Source of the DNA: Xanthostigma xanthostigma
Lineage: Eukaryota; Arthropoda; Insecta; Raphidioptera; Raphidiidae
Assembly: GCA_963575645.1 (NCBI GenBank)
Contig: OY754468.1
Span: forward strand, 4,216,001-4,280,000
Direction: 5' to 3'
Length of the DNA: 64,000 nucleotides
Below, piece after piece: positions 1 through 13,500 of the stretch; the stretch's first letter is position 1; each line of letters begins with the position of its first letter. Under the pieces are notes generated by a model that worked only from the letters and a program-made list of their open reading frames with translations, was not told the DNA's origin and did no database searches. Both the position numbers and the translations under genes were made by a program.

Positions 1-171
1 AACTTAACTTTGTTTTTGGGTAAAATAAAAAAATTACCCCTCAATACATCCCTTAAAACAACATTTTTTTACTTAATTTTAATATTAATATCAATTCAAT
101 ATCTGTACCAAATTATATACGCCCTTCAGTATGTAAATCCATTTTAGTAAACTAGTGTTTTCAAAAAATGT

Positions 172-335
172 GTAAGTCCGGTTCTTTCCGGCCGATTTTA
201 TTAAAATTTTAGCAGCACATTTTAATAATTACTAAAGGGTTAAATTTTTAATTTGAAACGATTCCGAGATTTTTTCGGTATTTTTGGGCCTGAAAACTTT
301 TTTCAACCCCTAAATACCACCCTTAACATGGCCCG
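172..335 (-). mobile_element. Helitron-like fragment
   Basis: Reverse-complement similarity to the element at 30555-31102: both share the 'cggccgat..attaaaatttt', 'ttactaaagggttaaatt' and 'ttcggtatttttgggcc' blocks in the same order. Bases 1-170 and 336-700 contain nothing else recognisable. Confidence 0.5.
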
Positions 336-699
336 ATTAGGCACATTTTAAATAGACTTCGTGCGGTGATGGATTCCCATATGTGGACCAAATTTCGTTT
401 AAATCGATTAACTCTATACTTATATAAATGGACTTTTCCAAAAATGGTGCCAAACTCCTTAGGAGGCTATGAAACGTCGAGAAATTTTTGTCCGACCCCC
501 AGCTCCCGCCATAAGTGCCTTATGGCAAATACACTAATAAATTCCGTTATAAATGACGTTCTGCTGCTTGGATCTGCCATGTTCAAAACTGACGATCTAT
601 GAAATTTTCAAACTAGTTTGAAGTTCGGGACTGAAGGATCGGACTGCAGTCCGCGCACCATACACGTCAGTTTCACGTTGTTCTAAACAGACTGCAGGC

Positions 700-880
700 G
701 TAGACCTGCCGGCAAACTGTGTGTGTATTGTGAAACTTAACTGCAGATCAAATCTGCAGTTCCAAACTGCCGGCCGACTGTGCGTGAATGGGTAAACTTT
801 AACTGCAGATCTGGAAATCTGCAGTCCGGACTGCCGGCCGACTGTGCGTGAATGGGTACCTTTAGACGATGCATCTCAGT
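700..880. repeat. Tandem repeat, about 3 copies of a 61-64 bp unit
   Basis: CTGCCGGC followed by an 'actgtg..gtgaa' block starts near 706, 767 and 831. Units contain the small palindrome AACTGCAGAT / ATCTGCAGT. It is much more GC-rich than its surroundings, so probably part of an unclassified transposon lying just upstream of the ATPase promoter. Confidence 0.6.
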
Positions 881-1578
881 TTGGAATTCCTGCTTAAACA
901 CAGCCCGATATATGGTCAGACAAGTTTGTTTTTTGAAAACACCTATTTTATTCCATCATATCGACTTCGTGTCGTGATTATTATGGAAATTCGAAGGATT
1001 TTATTTATAAAACAATATTATATCGCTAAACTAGACTATTCAGTTCATTGTTTCTAATTTCGATTAATATGTGACTCGCAAAACGAAGCTTTTTTCAATT
1101 ATTTCAATTATTGGCGTACTCATATCTGCTATTGCCAAATATTAAACTATTGGGAAGAAATGGGTTAAATAGACAAAACGTCAATTCTAGAAAATCATTT
1201 TGATGGAGTCACAGACTACTAGAACCAAACAAATAATATTTTTTTCATTGTTTTTATTTTTCTCAAATATCAATTTTATTAACAATATTTAATAACTAGT
1301 TGTATATACCAACTATTACTTTTATTAAGTAATAGGATACGAGCCAGTTTTTTATTTAAAATTTAAATTAAACGAGACGAAGACAGCAAGCCGCTTACAG
1401 AAATTTCAGTCGTGTGGCAGATTGACACCAGAATTGACACGAAGCAGACATGAAGTCGATATGATGGAATAAAATAGGTGTTTTCAAAATTAAATATTTA
1501 ATACCGGCTGTATGTCAAGTGAATGTGATTATTCTTTTAAATTAAAAAACTTTTTAAATAAATATAATAGATGTAACG
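864..1578 (+). promoter_or_regulatory. Presumptive promoter / 5' UTR region of the ATPase gene
   Basis: This is the non-repetitive stretch before the first coding exon. A TCAGTC resembling an arthropod initiator occurs near 1407, within a slightly GC-richer patch (1378-1460) in otherwise very AT-rich DNA. No convincing TATA box at the right distance was found. The small ORF near 869-1057 resembles nothing known. Placement is an inference from position only. Confidence 0.3.
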
Positions 1579-1589
1579 ATGGCAGGTAA
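1512..1589 (+). promoter_or_regulatory. Upstream ORFs at the ATPase start: start-stop ATG-TAA and an overlapping 25-codon uORF
   Basis: An ATG immediately followed by TAA lies at 1571-1576, two bases before the main ATG at 1579. A second upstream ATG at 1512 opens a 25-codon frame that stops at 1587-1589, overlapping the main start in another frame. If the mRNA starts upstream of 1512, both could lower or gate translation of the ATPase. Seen directly in sequence; the transcription start is not known. Confidence 0.4.
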
Positions 1590-4500
1590 CCCTTGTGTGG
1601 ACGATTTAGTACAATCTGTCCACTTGTACAGAAGATTAGGTTTGATATTTCATGGTTATGTGTTACCATTTGTTTTACTGTATACAAGTTGGTTGTATGG
1701 ATGGGTGTTCCTGTATGGTTTCTGGGACCATTATGAAGGAGGAATGGTTGGAATTGCTGCCATAGGATGTTTACAAATATTAACGTGTCTTTTCTGCCAT
1801 TGGTCCGTACATGTGCAATGTTTCCTCACTTGTCGAAGGGTAAGTAATTTTATACAAATTTCACTACATCGAATAACAATTAACTACCGATAGATCTTTC
1901 TTCGATGAGTCAGTTCATCGATAAATTACCTTGATTACATAGGTAACGTCAGTTATTGTTATCGATGAATTGCTAACCTTTGATTCATTTCTTGCGATAT
2001 TTCATTTTAGAGGAAAAAATAAGTTGACAATATAGAGATGACTGAAAAATACTGATATAATGAATTAAAAAAAAATTGAGTTTCCTGGTTTCAATAGTGT
2101 GTTTAAAATACACGCAAATAGAAACGTGTTTGCAGGCTGTGGCGTGTTTCCCAGAAATTTGGATACATTTTTTTCGCACATACAAACCTCACTTCTATTC
2201 TGTACTGCATATTTGATTAACATCAATTAGCTAAAATAGAAGAGTTAACACGCATTCCAAAAAAGTTTATCATGAAGTTTTAACGATATTGTAGTATCCG
2301 ACCGAAACTAGTTTTTACGGTCGAAGCCAAAACCGAATTTCGGCTTCAGTCGCAGTTTTGGCTGAAACCGAAACCGAAATTTCATGTTTTCGTGGGAAAA
2401 ATGAAGTAAACATTATCATAATCAGTCTTTATTTGTTCTTTTAATTCAATCACATATTAATCATTCAGCCTCTGATATTTTAACTAATCATTAACTCTAG
2501 GAGGCATAAAAGACACTTCGTCGCTCGCAGCTGCGTCGAATATGTCTGATTTCAGCGCGAAACCTCCCGAATGTAGTTTCTGTTTTGACCGGATGGTAGT
2601 CGAAACCAGTTTTTTTTTTTTGCCGAAACTAAGCCGAAACCTTAAACAAAACCGAAAGTTTGGTCGGATACTACAACCCTGTGAAAGAAATAATTTTAAT
2701 TTTTATAGAAATTGAAATTATTATTTTTCGGTAAATTGATTTACAAACATGGGTAGAGATTAGAGTATCATTTATTACGAGATTTTAGTAAAAAAAATTT
2801 CATGACGTACGTGTTACCCGTTCCAGTGGAATCAGCTAGAGAGATAGATAGCTTAATTGTATAAAAAAAAATGCTATTCATGACAAAGGGAGTGAAATTT
2901 AACATATAAAACAAAAAATGAATTAATCATCACACGATCAAAATATTACAAAATATCAAATTTGTCTTGAAACATGCTATTATATTATATAAGCCTCATA
3001 TATTTTTATAAGTTTACAAGCGGCCCGTCCCGGTTTCGCCCGGGTACAAAAGAACAGATGTGGGGGTGAGAACATGAGTACGTGCGTTCATCTTAGTTCA
3101 AAAGTTTTTATTGGACGGACACATTTTGAGTTTTATATATACAGGTACTCTTCGATTTACGAACGCTCCGGACTTATGAACATTCAGATCAATGAAGTTC
3201 ACCCACGACCCTCCCACTTATATATAATAGCTCAATACTTTCAAAAAAAAAAGATCCTAGAGGAATGATCTTTTCAGGGCCAAAATAGGTCAACAATGAC
3301 ACAGTAAAATTTTTCTACATCGGCCCTTTTCAGGGCCAACAAAAATATACGATGAAACAACAAAACTGTTTTACATCGGCCCTTTTCAGGGCCAACAAAT
3401 ATCTATGACGAACCAACAACAAATATAGGTATCCATATATGTATTTCCAATACATTGTAATCTCTATATATGATCTGACTTACAAACGAGTCCCGGGAAC
3501 GAAAGCTGTTCATAAGTCGAGGTGTACCTATATTATAGTCCTATATAGATAAAACAGTTTCTTGTTTTTAATAATTCTACAAAAATACAGAATTTTATGA
3601 CATTGCTTCTGCTATCACCTGATAATAAATATATTAGGTTTTGATAATAATTTATATTTTGTCTCTCTTAAAACAGTATCTGAAAATTTTGGCGACTAGC
3701 TACATAAATCGGACATGCAGTTACAAAGTGTAATGGTGCCTCTACACTAGTGGCCAGCACCGCCACTTACAGGCACTCACGATTGTGTAGAGGGCATATT
3801 CGTCGGTGCGTGGACATAATCGCCTGTAATCGGCAGTAATCGGTTGATTGTCGGTACATCAAAGGAATGCGTGGCCAGCATTTTGCGCCCGTACTTACAA
3901 TCGGACCGGCACGATTGTGTGGAAGGCTAAGCAATCATCGCGGCGATGATGGGCACTTATTTGAGTGGCGGTTCTGGCCACTAGTGTAGAGGCACCAAAA
4001 GGAATGCGTGGCCAGCATCGTGCGCCCGTACACACAATCGGACCGGCACGATTGTGTGGAGGGCTAGGCAATCATCGCGGCGATGATGGGCACTTATTTG
4101 AGAGGCGGTGCTGGCCACGTGTGTAGTAGAGGCTTAACAAATTTTCTTGTAAATTCATGTAACTTATATTTAGTTTAAATGTTATTTTTTGTAATCTTTA
4201 TTGGAATTGATTAAACTCTAAATAGTTTTTTCTTTTTAAATTTTTGCTAAATAATTAATATTAATTAAACAAAAAAAAAAGAATATTAATTTTTTAATTC
4301 AATAAGAATGTTTTAATGAATGATTTCATGTGTTTGATAACTTTTAATTGTGCTAATACCCTATTATGCAACTAGGCTCGGGATTAGTTTTGTAACAGAT
4401 AAATTTACATTAATCGGGACGTTTATTTGCCAAATACACGGAGCTGTGCCATGTTAGCAGACAGGTTTAAAAATATCCAGGTTTCGTTTCGTTTCCTTAA

Positions 4501-7500
4501 TAAATCACCTGCGTTGTTAATATCGAGTTGATATCCTGCTTTAGTGAATAAATTTTAATTTGAGCAGTCGGGTCAGCTATTTATGGCTATTTATGATATA
4601 ACTATGCACTTCATAGCGATTAAAAATGGTTAGTGGAAATAAAAGAGTAATGCCAATAAGATAAAAAAATAAATAAAATTTATTTATTTTAACTGATGAC
4701 CAGACTTTGTTAGATACAATTGTAGTCGCAAGATAGGAATGTTACTATTAAATGTTCTAATATAGTTTGTTTTCTTTTTTTTACAGGAAAAGAATCCGAC
4801 TGTAGCTAGAGTAGCTAAAGTAATACCAACATCGAACAATGGATCGGCAGAACTAGTTCATCTACATCACACTATTGTAAGTTATTCAGTGTTTTACGAT
4901 TTACAGAGCTAAGGCTACATACGCACTAGGCGGCTACCCGCAATGCGGCTAGCCGCGCGGCTAACCGCAGTGTGCGGTTGAATCTGCGTTCAGCCGGACG
5001 GCTAGCCGCATTGCGGGCAGCCGCCTAGTGCGTATGTAACGTCAGTTGAATCTGCGGTTGAATCTAATTTAAACCAGACATATTTTGTTTACCAGAAAGA
5101 TTTTGTTTAACCAAACAAAACGAACTATTTCTACAATGGACGTTGAAGAAGTTGTAGCTGTTTATTATATACAGCGTGTCCACGCAAGTTCTTTACAAAT
5201 GGAATTTTTTTTTATTAATTATTGGAGCAAAAATTTTTTTCTGTGGAAAAGTTCTGCTTCGTCCAAAACCTCTAAAACACCAAAGAAAATTTTTGTCGGC
5301 CTAAAGTTATACGAGGGAAATCAAAAAGTTTTATTTTACTAAAGCCAGATCACCCGATTTGACACCCCTAGATTATTTCCTCTGGGACTATCTAAAGAAA
5401 ATGGTGTACTCTGAAAGACCTTTTCAAGATATTGATCAATTGGAAAGGATTATCATCGAAAAAATCCATCAAATTCCTTCTACAATGATTCGAAATTCAG
5501 TGAGTCAGTGACGGATTTTGGAAGGAGAACCGTTCTTTGTATGGAGAGAGATGAAGGATATGTTGAATTCTGATTTTATAATTATGAATAAATAATTACT
5601 TAGAAGTTAGTTATGTTATAATTTTTAATTAAATTTGATTATGTAACTAATTGTAGGAAAATCTTGAATAGGTATCACCGATAATTTTTATTTTTAGTCA
5701 AATAAAACTTTTTGATTTCCCTCGTATAGCTTTAGGCCGAAGAAAATTTTCTTTGGTGTTTTAGAGGTTTTGGACGAAGCAGAACTTTTCCACAAAAAAA
5801 AAATTTTTCTTCTATAATTAACAATAAAAAATTCCATTTGTAAAGAACTTCCGTGGACACGCTGTATACGATCGCCACATAAAAAATAAAAATAAAAAAA
5901 AAATACTGGATACATCCTTTCTTACAAACACGAAATGAAACCAGGCATTTTGATATATTTTTTGAAAACCTCAAAAAATATGAAGACAAGTTTTTTGGTT
6001 ACATGAGAATGCGTGTAAAATCATTTGAAGAATTATTGAGTATATTAAGAACATTCATAATGTAAATTGTCAGATTACAAAATACACGACTACCCAGGTA
6101 ACGGTTAACCGCAAACTAAACCGCGTAGTGCGTACACGAACCGCGCGGCCAGCCGTCGAAGCGGCCGCTGTGCTCCAAGCGACCGGAGCGGTTGGCGGGC
6201 AGCCGCAACGTAGTGCGTATGCATTTTTTTATATATACAGAATTTACGTATAGTTTACTACTTGCGGGTAGCCGCGCGGCTAGCCGCTTTGCGGGTAGCC
6301 GCCTAGTGCGTATGTAGCTTAAATATTATTTTTTGTAAACGTTTAAAGGTGTGATCACTTTATCTGTGAGTTTGTTTCTGTCGCCTGTACAACACAGACA
6401 GCCGATTTGATTTTGAAATTTTTTTTTGTAATCGGTTCGAATACCTTTCTATTTAGTTCAGAGCTGGGCAAAGCACCGAACGTAACTGCTTGAAGCACTG
6501 ATCATCGAGCACTTTCATAAATGCTCGTTTTATTCAAGCGATGAGTACTTTCATTTTCAAAAATGCTTAAAGCATCGAGCACTTACTAAAGTGCGTAAAA
6601 AAAATTAAGCTTTAAGCATTTTAGAGTAACTGCTAAAATCTTAACTTCCAACATTAAGGTTTTATATATAAATTTTGGACATGAACGATATTTCTAATTG
6701 ATGGGAAAAAGATAAACGAAATATGTTTTATTAACAACAACAAAAAAATCTGTTATAATTGATACATTTTGATTCTATATATATAGAATAACTAGCGGTC
6801 CCGTCCGGTTTCACCCGGGTGTAAAAGAACGAATGGGGAAGGGAGGAACATGAGTACACACATTCATCTTAGTTTACCCGAGATGAATGTTGTGTCCAAA
6901 TTTCATGATGATCGGAGTTACCGTTCAAAAGTTTTTGTCAATAAAAAGCAGTATTTATACTTTTTTAAACTAATAAATTTTTTTTAATTAATTAAATAAA
7001 ATTCAAATAAATTTAAATTTAAGCCTTAGAAGAAAGTAATGTAGAAAATAAAAAAAAAATAAAAATATATTCGCCCAACGTGGGGCTTGAACCCACGACC
7101 CTGATGTTGACAGTTGTATGCTCTACCAATTGAGCTACAACGCTAATATGAGTATATTTCGTTAGTGCATTTCATCTGAATAGAAGCTTATTTTTGAGAT
7201 ACATTTTGCAATATTTTTCATTAATGCTCCGCTCCTAATGGTCGTAGCGTGATATTATATAGCCTATAGCCTTCCTCGATAAATGGGCTATCCAACAAAA
7301 AAAAAATTTTTTCAATTTGCATCAGTAGTTCCTGAGATTAGCGCGTTCAAACAAACAAACTCTTCAGCTTTCTGCTTTATATATTAGTATAGATAATAAA
7401 AATCGTCATTTATTACTTATAAAGTTTGCTTTTGTCAGGGACAGTGTAATGAGAGCATGATGGGATATTACGTTTGGGGTTTGATACGGGAAAGTCCAGA

Positions 7501-10500
7501 CAAGCATACGAACAATACGTTTATTTTTTGAACTTTGCTTATCAATTTTTTTTAACATTTGTAGTTTATTATCAATTATTATTAAAAGTGAATTAAATGC
7601 GAAACTGAGGTTTGTTTAATTATAAACAATAAATGTTTGAGACAATTTAAACTCCGAAAAATATCATTCTGGTTTCTACAAACTCAAACTTTATCAAATA
7701 AAACAATTTTTTCTTTTATCAGTTACGTGGGAGAAATCAAAATTTGACATCTAGAACCCAGACTCAAAATTCGTGTCTACAGGTGTAATGCTTTCGTGCT
7801 TAATAAGTAGCAAGTCTTTCTTTAAGTGCTCTAAGCATCTGTTTTACAAGGTGCTTTAAGTATTATAAGTTCTTAAAACATTATTACAAGTAGGGTTGCA
7901 ACGATAGGTATATTGGTCAACCGATATTATCGATAATATCGAAACAAAAATATTGATATTTATATCGATATACTTACATTCCCGATATGATATTATCAAT
8001 ATTATGGCATAAAAATATCAGAGGGTAAATGCGACTTAAAGAATTTCGAATTTCGAAGTTATTTTTTTGTGTGTGTGACTAAAGCATATCGTTACTTGAT
8101 TGTTTCTTAGTTTGTTTAATTAATTCACAAAATATCGATATTGAAAGAGTCGATATTATCGATATCGGTCTGAAGTCGATATAAATATCGATATATCTAT
8201 CGATATTAAAATCATTTTGCATCCCTAAACACAAGCACTAATCTCTCAGCACTTCCCAGCTCTGATTTAGTATTACTTTGAAACAAATCATATATTGACT
8301 TAGTAATAAAATAAAATAAAATTGCAAAAAAGAATAATTCGTATTATTTTCAATTTAGATTACAAACAAACGTGTAAAAATACTTTTCGTGAAAATCAAA
8401 TATTAACTTTTTATGCAGTATATGCATTTGAATTAATGAGCCATATGCACAGGTTAGACTATTTTGATCAAACACATAGTAAATATTACCAAACCAGAAA
8501 CAAAGACATCCCAATTACGAAACTCAATTTACTTTTTTTGAAAAAAGTTCTGTGTACTCTGGTTATAAAATGTACCAAAAGCTGCCGGAAAATTTAAAAA
8601 ATATAAAAAATACAAAAAGGTTTATTTTAGAATTAAAGAAATATTTAATATTTGTAGTTCCCTATAGTTTCAAGGATATAATGTTAATATTATATTATTA
8701 TTATTGACTAAGGTATTAATATTTTAGTCAATGTTATTATGTAATTTTTTTTTGTTGACGTTTTGCATACCTATTTTTTTTTTGGTCGCTGCAAATAAAT
8801 ATCTATCTAAGTATCTGTATTTTTATAGGTTGACCAAAATATTCAGGTCTGGTTTACATTTCAAAAGACAAAATACATATGGGACGATGACAAGAAACAG
8901 TTCCGTGGACTAGAATTCCTCGTGAACAACTCGTACGGATACTACACGAACTGGAAAGGCTATCAAGAAGATGCCGATGTCTTTGCGGCGGAACAGCAAT
9001 ACGGCAAAAATCAACTGGACATGGTCGTGCCTGAATTTGGGGAATTATTCAAGGAACGAGCTACGGCGCCGTTCTTTGTTTTTCAAGTATTCTGCGTTGC
9101 GTTGTGGTGCTTCGATAAATATTGGTATTATTCTATATTTACGTTGATAATGCTGATTCTATTCGAGTGCACGTTGGTGCAGCAACAGTTGCGGAACATG
9201 GCCGAAATACGTAAAATGGGCAACAAACCGTATAACATTTCTGTATACAGAAATCGACGATGGAGACTAATTTCGACTGACCAATTAATACCGGGTGATA
9301 TTGTATCGATTTTAAGATCTCAGAATGATAATCTTGTCCCTTGTGATTTATTGTTAATGCGCGGCTCCTGCATAGTCGATGAAAGCATGTTAACTGGAGA
9401 ATCGGTTCCTCAAATGAAAGAACCGACCGAAGCTTTCAGTGCCGATAAGATACTCGAACCCGATACGGACGGGAAACTGCACATTTTATTCGGCGGTACG
9501 AAGGTCGTTCAGCATTCGGCACCGGCGAAAACGGGCACAGGACTAAGGGCGCAAGATAACGGCTGCGTCGCTTATGTATTACGGACCGGATTCAATACTT
9601 CGCAAGGAAAATTGTTACGGACAATATTGTTCGGCGTTAAACGAGTGACGGCCAATAATTTGGAAACGTTCGGATTCATATTGTTTTTGTTGATTTTTGC
9701 AATTGCAGCTGCATCGTATGTTTGGATCAAAGGTGTAGAGGATCCGAAACGCAACAGATATAAACTATTTTTGGAATGTACATTAATTTTAACTTCGGTC
9801 GTTCCTCCCGAATTACCGATTGAGTTGTCGCTCGCCGTAAATACGTCTTTATTGGCTTTGTCGAAGTTGGCCGTGTATTGTACCGAACCGTTTCGAATAC
9901 CGTTCGCTGGCAAAGTAGAAATTTGTTGTTTCGATAAAACGGGCACTTTGACGAGTGACAATTTGGTCGTAGAAGGTATCGCCGGACTCGGTCCGAAACC
10001 GAACGCTGTTATACCGATGTCCGAAGCGCCTTTGGAAAGTGTCCAGGTTTTAGCCACGTGCCATTCTTTAGCTCAATTGGACGACGGTTTAGTCGGCGAT
10101 CCGTTGGAAAAAGCAACTTTGACCGCCGTCGACTGGAATTTGACTAAAGCCGACGCAGTCATCCCAAAAAAAGGAAAGTCGCCGGGACTGAAAATATTCC
10201 ACAGACACCATTTTTCTTCAGCACTCAAGCGAATGTCTGTCATAGCCGGCTACAATACAATGGGATCGACCGACACCGAATATATGGCGAGCGTTAAAGG
10301 TGCTCCTGAAGTATTGAAAAAAATGTTTTCGAACGTTCCTGAAAATTACGATCTCATGTATTTAGAATTTGCCAGACGCGGTGCTCGAGTACTTGCATTA
10401 GGCTATAAAGAGTTGGGTAGACTGAGTACCCAAGAGCTGAGAAATTTATCGCGCGAAAATGTCGAGAAGAATTTAAAATTTGTTGGCTTTGTGATAATTT

Positions 10501-13500
10501 CTTGTCCCTTGAAAACCGATTCGAAAAACGTTATTAAAGAAATATTGAACGCGTCGCATACTGCAGTTATGATAACGGGCGATAATCCGTTAACGGCATG
10601 TTATGTCGCGAAAGCTTTGAAATTCACAAAAAAATCTACGACATTAATTTTAACACCGAACGAACAACAATGGATTTGGAAGAGTATCGACGAAACTGTA
10701 GTTATATCGTTAAACGAAATCAAATCTTACAAAAATTTAATTTCCGAATATGATTTATGTGTCACCGGCGAAGGCTTAATGTATTTACAACATAATTACA
10801 ACACTCTTCTGTTTCAACTGATGCCCCACATTGCTGTTTATGCTAGATTTGCACCGAAACAAAAAGAATTCGTAATAGTTTCGTTGAAGTCCCTCGGTTA
10901 TTGCACCTTGATGTGCGGAGACGGAACTAACGATGTCGGAGCTTTGAAACATGCGGACGTCGGCGTCGCTATCCTGTCGAACGCTCCGGAAAGGTTGAGC
11001 GACTTGCAGGAAAAACGGGAAAAGATCGAGAAATTGGAAAAGGAAAAAGCACGCGAGAAAAGAAGAGAAGCAAACGAAAACGTGATGAGACACAGGCCTA
11101 ACAACATGGCCAGGGAATTGAAACATAAGAATGATCAAAACAACACTCAAGCGCACATTCAGAACTTGCAGAGACTTATCAAAGAAATAGAGGAACAAGA
11201 CCAAGCTCAGGTAGTGAAGTTGGGAGACGCTAGTATTGCTGCACCGTTCACCAGCAAATTGTCGTCAATTCAGTGCAGTAAGTGTTTGAAAATATTTGCG
11301 TAAATCTTATATTAGCCCTGCCATCGAAGCACAAAACCTGGGTTAGATCATCGTTACTGTGAAAAATAACTCTAATAATTTAGAGTGCTAAAATACTGAA
11401 GGTTTTTTTATTGCATTTTATTGTCTGACGCTCGGCAAACTTTACGACATCTTTGGAGAATCAATGATGTCTGTTTTTTCAGTATTGTTGTTATGTAAAA
11501 AATAAATTTAAATAAAAAATGTCATCAACGGGTATTAAAATTACTATTTTTCTTGAAAAAACGACTGATTTTTACTGAAAATTGTATAAACGTGTCAAAT
11601 GTAACTTGTTTAAAATTATAATTTATTTATTTTTTACATAACAATACTGAGAAAACAGGCAGCATTGATTCTCCGAAGATGGCATAAAGTTTTCCGAAAC
11701 GTCAGACAATAAAATGCAATAAAAAAACCTTCAGTATTTGCTTAGGTCATTGATCCTATGCTACCAGGATTCATCCTTTAATCTTCCATCATTATTACTA
11801 TAAATCAGGGCTGGGCAAAGCACTGAGAATTGAACACTTAAATGCTCGATTTATTCCAGCAACAACACTTTTATTTTCAAAAATGCTTAAAAGTATTGCG
11901 CACTTACTAAAGTGCTAAGAAAAATTTAAAGTAACTTTTTAAATCTTTTGGTAATATGTAAATTTACCTAACAATGATTGTAATAGATAAACGATAATAA
12001 TACTTATGTCATGTGCCTAATGGGCTATGTGCAAGGAGGCGGAGTTACAAATTTTTCGATGCGAGCGTTTGTGGTGAGCACTAGAGGAAACTTCAAGCTC
12101 AAATTTTCCGTATGTCAGTGAGCAATATTTATTAAAAGTGAAAATAGTTATAATTTTATGAAGTTTTTTAATTACAAAGAAAACATAGGAAAACTAAGCG
12201 ATCTGGAAATGCTTGTTGTGTTCCGGGCTGTTGCGCTGATGGCGATTTAAGTAAAATAAAGACCATTGGCGTCCTAATTTGACGTTTCGCTGTCAGTGTA
12301 AACAAATTAACATGAGTTTTTTTTATTACATTTTTTTTGACACATCATGGTCAACTAAAGTTCTTGATTTATCACCATAGAAACATGTCGCGATTTCCAC
12401 AAAAAGTGAGTTCAATAATTCTCTATTACCCACTAGCGGCGTTAATAGGCTTCGTGCACACAGTCTATAGGTAGCAAGTATTTCTGCAAAACTAAGCATC
12501 GAGTATCTGTTTTACACAGTGCTTTAACATTCTAAGAGTTTAAAGTATTATTATAAGTTCTTAGTGCTGCCTAGCTCTTTTTTAAATGCAATCGGAAACA
12601 ATGTTTTTTTTTTGCAAACTTTGATCCAATATGGCGGCCAAACTACTTATTTCTTCCTAATCGATTAAATGGTCCCATCTGGTCGTAGTGCTGCAAATGC
12701 ATTCTCTTTCAACCACAAACTACTTTACGAGAGTAAAAAGGGACGTGAGTTGTTTTTTAAACAATTTATACTCTGCATTGGTTATATTCAGCTGATTCAG
12801 TTGTCTGTTTTTGTTTTGTTTTCAGTTTGTCATATAATCAAACAAGGCAGATGTACACTCGTGACGACGCTTCAGATGTTTAAAATCTTAGCTTTGAATG
12901 CACTGATTCTCGCGTACAGTCAGTCTGTGCTTTACTTAGATGGTATCAAGTTTAGCGATATGCAAGCGACGTTGCAAGGCTTGCTGTTGGCAGCCTGCTT
13001 TTTATTTATATCAAGATCGAAGGTATGTACGGAAATGTTGGTGTGGTCATTGTGAATGAAATTGCAGTTTGAATTTTTTGATTATAAAGAACCACGCACT
13101 AATTAGTGAAAATTGAAACTTTCTGTGTTATTTCCAGCCTCTGGAATAAAGTTCCAATCATAAAAACCCTGACGGATTAGTTAGATTTCGTATTGGGTAG
13201 TTTGTTATTTTTTACCCCATTAAACATCAATCTTCTTTGATTTGATGAGATCACCCATAGATTAGATAGTTTTGTAGATAGTTCACTTGACGTTCAAGGT
13301 CAAATTTAGTTTTTAGTTCTTCCTCGGCTGATGCTAATGGCGTTACTGGTGTTACTAGTAGTGCCTGGCGTTTCCATGGCTCCTCTATTAGACTATTACA
13401 AGCCCCCTATTATCAGGTACTAAACCGATAATTATTAAAATTATCAATTAAAAAAATAAATTGAATAGACGCCTGAAAGGATAATATTTGTAGATTTAGA

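Larger units (their letters stand above)
4913..6319 (+). mobile_element. PIF/Harbinger element, split by a mariner-like insertion
   Basis: Flanked by TAA (4910-4912 and 6320-6322), with GC-rich ends GGCTACATACGCACTAGGCG and its complement CGCCTAGTGCGTATGTAGCT. The left 126 bases form a second, internal palindrome of the same end (4913-5038). Two pieces of PIF-type transposase are visible on +: a start [11 protein letters not shown] at 5136-5168, and, after the mariner insertion, W-I-H-P-F-L at 5907 followed by ..[14 protein letters not shown].. to a stop at 6060-6062. The W-[VI]-H-P and F-x-Y-x-R-M-x-x-x-S-F-[DE]-x-L-L blocks are the conserved N-terminus of PIF/ALP1-like transposases. A frameshift lies in the A-rich stretch 5880-5903. 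Catalytic domain absent. Located in ATPase intron 2. Confidence 0.82.
6459..8264. mobile_element. hAT-family element (copy 1), containing nested Helitron and a second hAT-like element
   Basis: Ends CAGAGCTGGGCAAAGCAC and AGCACTTCCCAGCTCTG are inverted. The flanking 8-mers ATTTAGTT (6451-6458) and ATTTAGTA (8265-8272) match 7 of 8, the hAT target size. Inner end regions are rich in 'agcact/agtgct' repeats shared with copy 2 (11806-12579). No transposase. About half the length is nested insertions (6792-7393 and 7891-8227). Confidence 0.75.

Noticed and set aside
7071-7143. Functional tRNA gene on the minus strand
   Set aside because: Acceptor stem does not pair and the anticodon arm is broken; it recurs inside a Helitron.
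9572-10057. 161-codon minus-strand ORF, and others at 10785-11204 and 10898-11107
   Set aside because: They lie antisense to the strongly conserved ATPase exon 3 and show no independent protein features.
12140-12270. THAP-domain exon (C-C-V-P-G-C-C)
   Set aside because: No in-frame Met, a stop shortly upstream, and no downstream THAP motifs.
12669-13055. 128-codon + ORF starting in intron 3
   Set aside because: Only 12826-13022 is real coding sequence (exon 4); the first ~50 codons are intron read-through before the TTTTCAG acceptor.
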